Of a stretch of DNA of 14,511 bases, positions 11,801 to 14,511 are shown piece by piece (within the stretch, counting starts at the first letter, position 1; every line of letters starts with the position of its first letter). Location of the stretch: the NCBI GenBank assembly GCA_013316395.1, contig WSMU01000024.1, positions 1-14,511 of the forward strand. Direction: 5' to 3'. This stretch comes from Alphaproteobacteria bacterium (GTDB lineage Bacteria; Pseudomonadota; Alphaproteobacteria; Rs-D84). The position numbers and the translations under genes were made by a program. The notes beneath the pieces are model-generated. The model ran no database searches. It saw only the letters and a program-made list of their open reading frames with translations, and had not been told where the DNA came from.

Positions 11801-14511
11801 TGCCAACCGACAAGGTACTTGGCATTTGATACGCGACCGCGCAGTGATGTTTGAACACTGCGGCCAGAGCCAGCCTCAAAGCCCTGTACTATGACAGTAA
11901 ATGCGTATGTGGCGTTTTCTGCTAAGTTTTGCTCAATATCCACATCAATTAAGGCATGGCCGTTGGCATCGGTTTGTATGTCTTCAAATTCGCGTGTGAT
12001 TGTTTTGGCGGCGCTGTTCGCAGACAGGCCCGTGCCGGATATAAAGTTATCTGTAAATTTATATCCGGGAAATTCGCCAAATGAAAAAGGTGCCGGTGTT
12101 AATATCGCGCGGGCCGCTATGCGATGTTCGGCCGCGGGCGTCCCAAAAAGATTGCGCAGCGACACATCCGCCCGCAGACCCGCCGGTGTCAGCCAGCCTG
12201 CATCATCCGTCCCGGGAAGGGTTGCGCTTATTTTCAAGTTATCAGGGCTAAATTCTTCGATGCGAAGACTGGTGTAGCCTAAAATATCCTGGGGTTTGTT
12301 TTTGGCATTTAGTGAAAACAACTGGGCATTATATTCGCCCAAGGGGGCGCCCGCCGGTACGTCGTATGTTACATCAAACATTCCGTCCGCGGTCAGCGAG
12401 AACATTTTTTCCAGTGCTAAGCGGCCGCGTGAATCACGTATTTCAAGCTTTACAGGGATGCCGGGAATAGGGGCAAAGCTGTTGCGCTTTACTATGCCGC
12501 CGATTATGACCGATTCGCCCGGGCGGTATATTCCACGGTCTGTAAACATAAATGCATTCAGAGATGTCCCCGCCGATGCGTAAACGCCGTCTGTATCAAA
12601 TTTGGAGTATTCAACGCGGCGTTCATAAGAACTGTCGTATGGAATAAAAGATACGTCATCCCCGCGCCGTGCCACAATTGCAACCGGGGCTTTTTCGTTT
12701 TTATATTCCGACCACGGCAGTGCCGGCACGTTTACGTGGCCATCATTATCGGTGCGGCCCGCCCAAACAGAGTTACCATTGCGCCCCAGGACATATACCT
12801 CTATATCGGCGCCCGGTGTTCCCGCGGTCAGGTTTGAGATGAAGACAGTCGAAGACTGGTCCAGGTTTACCTTGCGTACGATTCCCAAATCCGTCAACAG
12901 TATCAAGCGCCGGTCGCTATAGTCGGCCTGGGATTGGGTGGGGCCGGTTTGAACGATAAAGATGCCTGTCTTATCCGAATGGGTGCGGTCGAGATAGTCG
13001 CCCAAATCAACAGATGCATAATTTACATGTTTTAGCGATGTATCCGCAAAGCCGATGCGCTTTTTAAATACTACCGACATGTCAAATGCATCAAACGACC
13101 AGGATTTAAATTCCATGGCACCGAAAACATTATATGTTTGGGATATCAGATGATTTATTTCCGATGATTTTACCTTATACAGGTTTACATAGGCCGCGTC
13201 CGCGCCACCGCGTGCCGTAATCCCCAGCTTGCGTTCCCCACCCAGTGCCAGCAGGGCGCCGCTGCCCGCGATTTTGACGCTGCGCCTTGGGTAAGGCACG
13301 GCCAGAACGCGTGCGGTACCGTCTTTAACCGAAAAATCCGCGGCAGAGGTAAAGCCCGGCTTTATTTTCGCATAGATAAAGCGTTCTGTTTTATCTGACA
13401 CGTCATAGGCAAGTGCATACTGATATACGCCGGTTGGATTTTCAAAGTCGATTTTTTTAAGCGCCAGCTTTTTCGATTTATTTAATACGGTGTCCGTAAT
13501 CTCGTCTGTGGCCCATTTATAAGGGGCGTCGGTTTTGTCCGCATTATCATCGCGGTATTTTGGCAACAGGAAAACTTCTACATATTTGTCCCATTTTGTG
13601 TCTGCCGCGGCCTGGGATGTCATGTTAATCAGCAGCAACTGCTGGGGCAGGCCGCCGGTATCATCGGCAACAGTTGTTTCCAGCCCCGATATTTTAAATA
13701 TGTTATCGGCCGATTCTATTGTTGTATTTGCAGTTATTTTTTGTGTCATTGCATCCCCCGTGGCGGCTGGAATGCGATTCATTTTAATACGTAAAACCTG
13801 GGGCGCCTTTGTGATTTCAATCGGGGCCGATGTAATAATGGCGGTTCTATGAAAGCGGTCAAACTTTACATCAAATTCCATTTGATGACCGTCCAGACGC
13901 ATTTTTATTCTGTCGGCTACTTTTTTTGTATCAACCGGATAGTTAAAAGATATTACCGCGGCACCTATGAAAGATTTACGTTGTGCCGCCGGGTATGTGT
14001 TTAATGATTCTACCGTTGCTGTAATGTCCGGTGTTTTAAATGTTATCTGTCGGGCGCTTACGCGAATGTCGGGGTTAAAAATGTTCTTGTTTATTTTTAC
14101 TGTAAATTTTACATCCGGTGCCAGTTCGTGTGTCGGCTGAAACACCAGCGCATTTGGCCCGCGTCGCCCCCATGTGCCGGCGATAGCAGGACTGATTTTT
14201 ATAATTTTTGGCAATATCGTCATTCGATAAATCCATGCGTATTGCGGGGGTATAGTCGCCGGATGCCTGGTCATATAGTATAACAAGTTCACCGGGCTTG
14301 CTGATTTCCCGGTTATTATTAGGCTCTGGCAGGGCGCCAGGACCCACAAAATTAGCATTGGCAGCGTTATCAAACACGCTGGGGGTTGGGGCGGTTACCG
14401 ATATTTCAAAATAAGGGTCGCTGTTTTTACGACTAAGCGTATTCCAGAATGTAATACCTATGAAAATTAATCCTAAGACACAAAAAATAACTGCAAATAC
14501 AACAATAGAAT
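8821..14511 (-). CDS. yfhM: Bacterial alpha-2-macroglobulin (YfhM-like), partial at its 5' end and frameshifted
   Basis: This giant periplasmic protease trap works with PbpC in envelope defence. About 1,895 residues are visible and the start lies beyond the window edge. The most N-terminal visible part (14509-14444) is a 22-residue hydrophobic segment, a membrane anchor with no lipobox in view, followed by 'NTLSRKNSDPYFEIS'. Macroglobulin domains follow: 'TDRGIYRPGES' at 12512-12544, 'NEGILQV' near 11020, the thioester motif C-T-E-Q at 10153-10164, an alpha-helical thioester domain with 'NDDGSFAMW', and the receptor-binding-like end with 'LLPGGF' and 'GESMYNPNIFATG'. The thioester Cys and Gln are intact, so the protein should be of the covalent-trapping type. 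A CPDC pair lies at 9289-9300. Near 14196-14209 the protein sequence moves from one frame to the next, which implies one extra base; see the separate entry. An apparent ATG at 14373 in the downstream frame is not the true start. Confidence 0.9.
14196..14209 (-). other. Apparent single-base frameshift in yfhM
   Basis: Upstream of here the coding frame reads '...GELVILYDQASGDYTPAI' and 'RMDLSNDDIAKN'. Downstream the macroglobulin continues one frame later as 'KISPAIAGTWGRRGPNAL'. Two A5 runs on the coding strand (14209-14205 and 14200-14196) lie at the join. Removing one A from either restores a single frame, giving 'DDIAKIIKISPAIAG' or 'DDIAKNYKISPAIAG'. A homopolymer sequencing or assembly error is the simplest explanation. 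A genuine mutation or slippage is possible. Confidence 0.85.

Noticed and set aside
14210..14373. ATG 14373 as the start of the macroglobulin
   Set aside because: The residues it would add are not macroglobulin-like, while the neighbouring frame is protein-like, carries a membrane anchor and continues past the window edge.

Overview
The window looks like chromosomal DNA from an uncultured alphaproteobacterium, possibly one of the host-associated lineages known mainly from metagenomes. This is inferred from protein character: a CarD-family regulator, a BamE with the alphaproteobacterial-style 'NIGRF' tail, an lptC-lptB pair, an OmpA-like lipoprotein, a PbpC/alpha-2-macroglobulin pair, and several short secreted proteins that match no family I can name. 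No rRNA, tRNA, CRISPR array, transposase or phage gene is visible.

Layout. Positions 1-603 contain no credible protein gene but hold the most unusual feature. Five copies (four in close tandem) of a 64-67 nt element each fold into the same three-stem junction. The outer and third stems differ in sequence between copies yet stay paired, while the loops and linker are conserved. Positions 604-1164 (minus) encode CarD, preceded by an extended -10 promoter and a 14-codon overlapping leader ORF. Positions 1283-1825 (minus) encode a cysteine-rich exported protein with its own promoter and a strong terminator. Positions 1884-3577 (minus) form an envelope-biogenesis group, lptC-lptB-bamE; lptC and lptB overlap by 4 nt. 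Positions 3665-4477 (plus) encode an exported protein of unknown function with its own promoter and terminator. Positions 4569-6122 (plus) encode a large OmpA-like peptidoglycan-associated lipoprotein. Positions 6158-6406 (plus) hold an 11-codon micro-ORF and a 56-aa protein, closed by a strong terminator. Positions 6462-14511 (minus) are the yfhM-pbpC pair: a giant bacterial alpha-2-macroglobulin that runs off the window edge, followed by penicillin-binding protein 1C. The macroglobulin has an apparent one-base frameshift near its N-terminus.

How the genes fit together. Apart from CarD (transcription initiation), nearly every recognisable gene serves the cell envelope. LptB/LptC power and anchor LPS export. 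BamE belongs to the beta-barrel assembly machinery. The OmpA-like lipoprotein ties the outer membrane to peptidoglycan. PbpC builds or repairs peptidoglycan, and its macroglobulin partner is thought to trap proteases that enter a damaged periplasm. The small exported proteins are probably additional periplasmic or outer-membrane factors of the lineage.

The structured repeat array at 87-565 is the best candidate for something undescribed. Its within-unit covariation is visible by eye. Its strand, transcription and function cannot be decided from this window.
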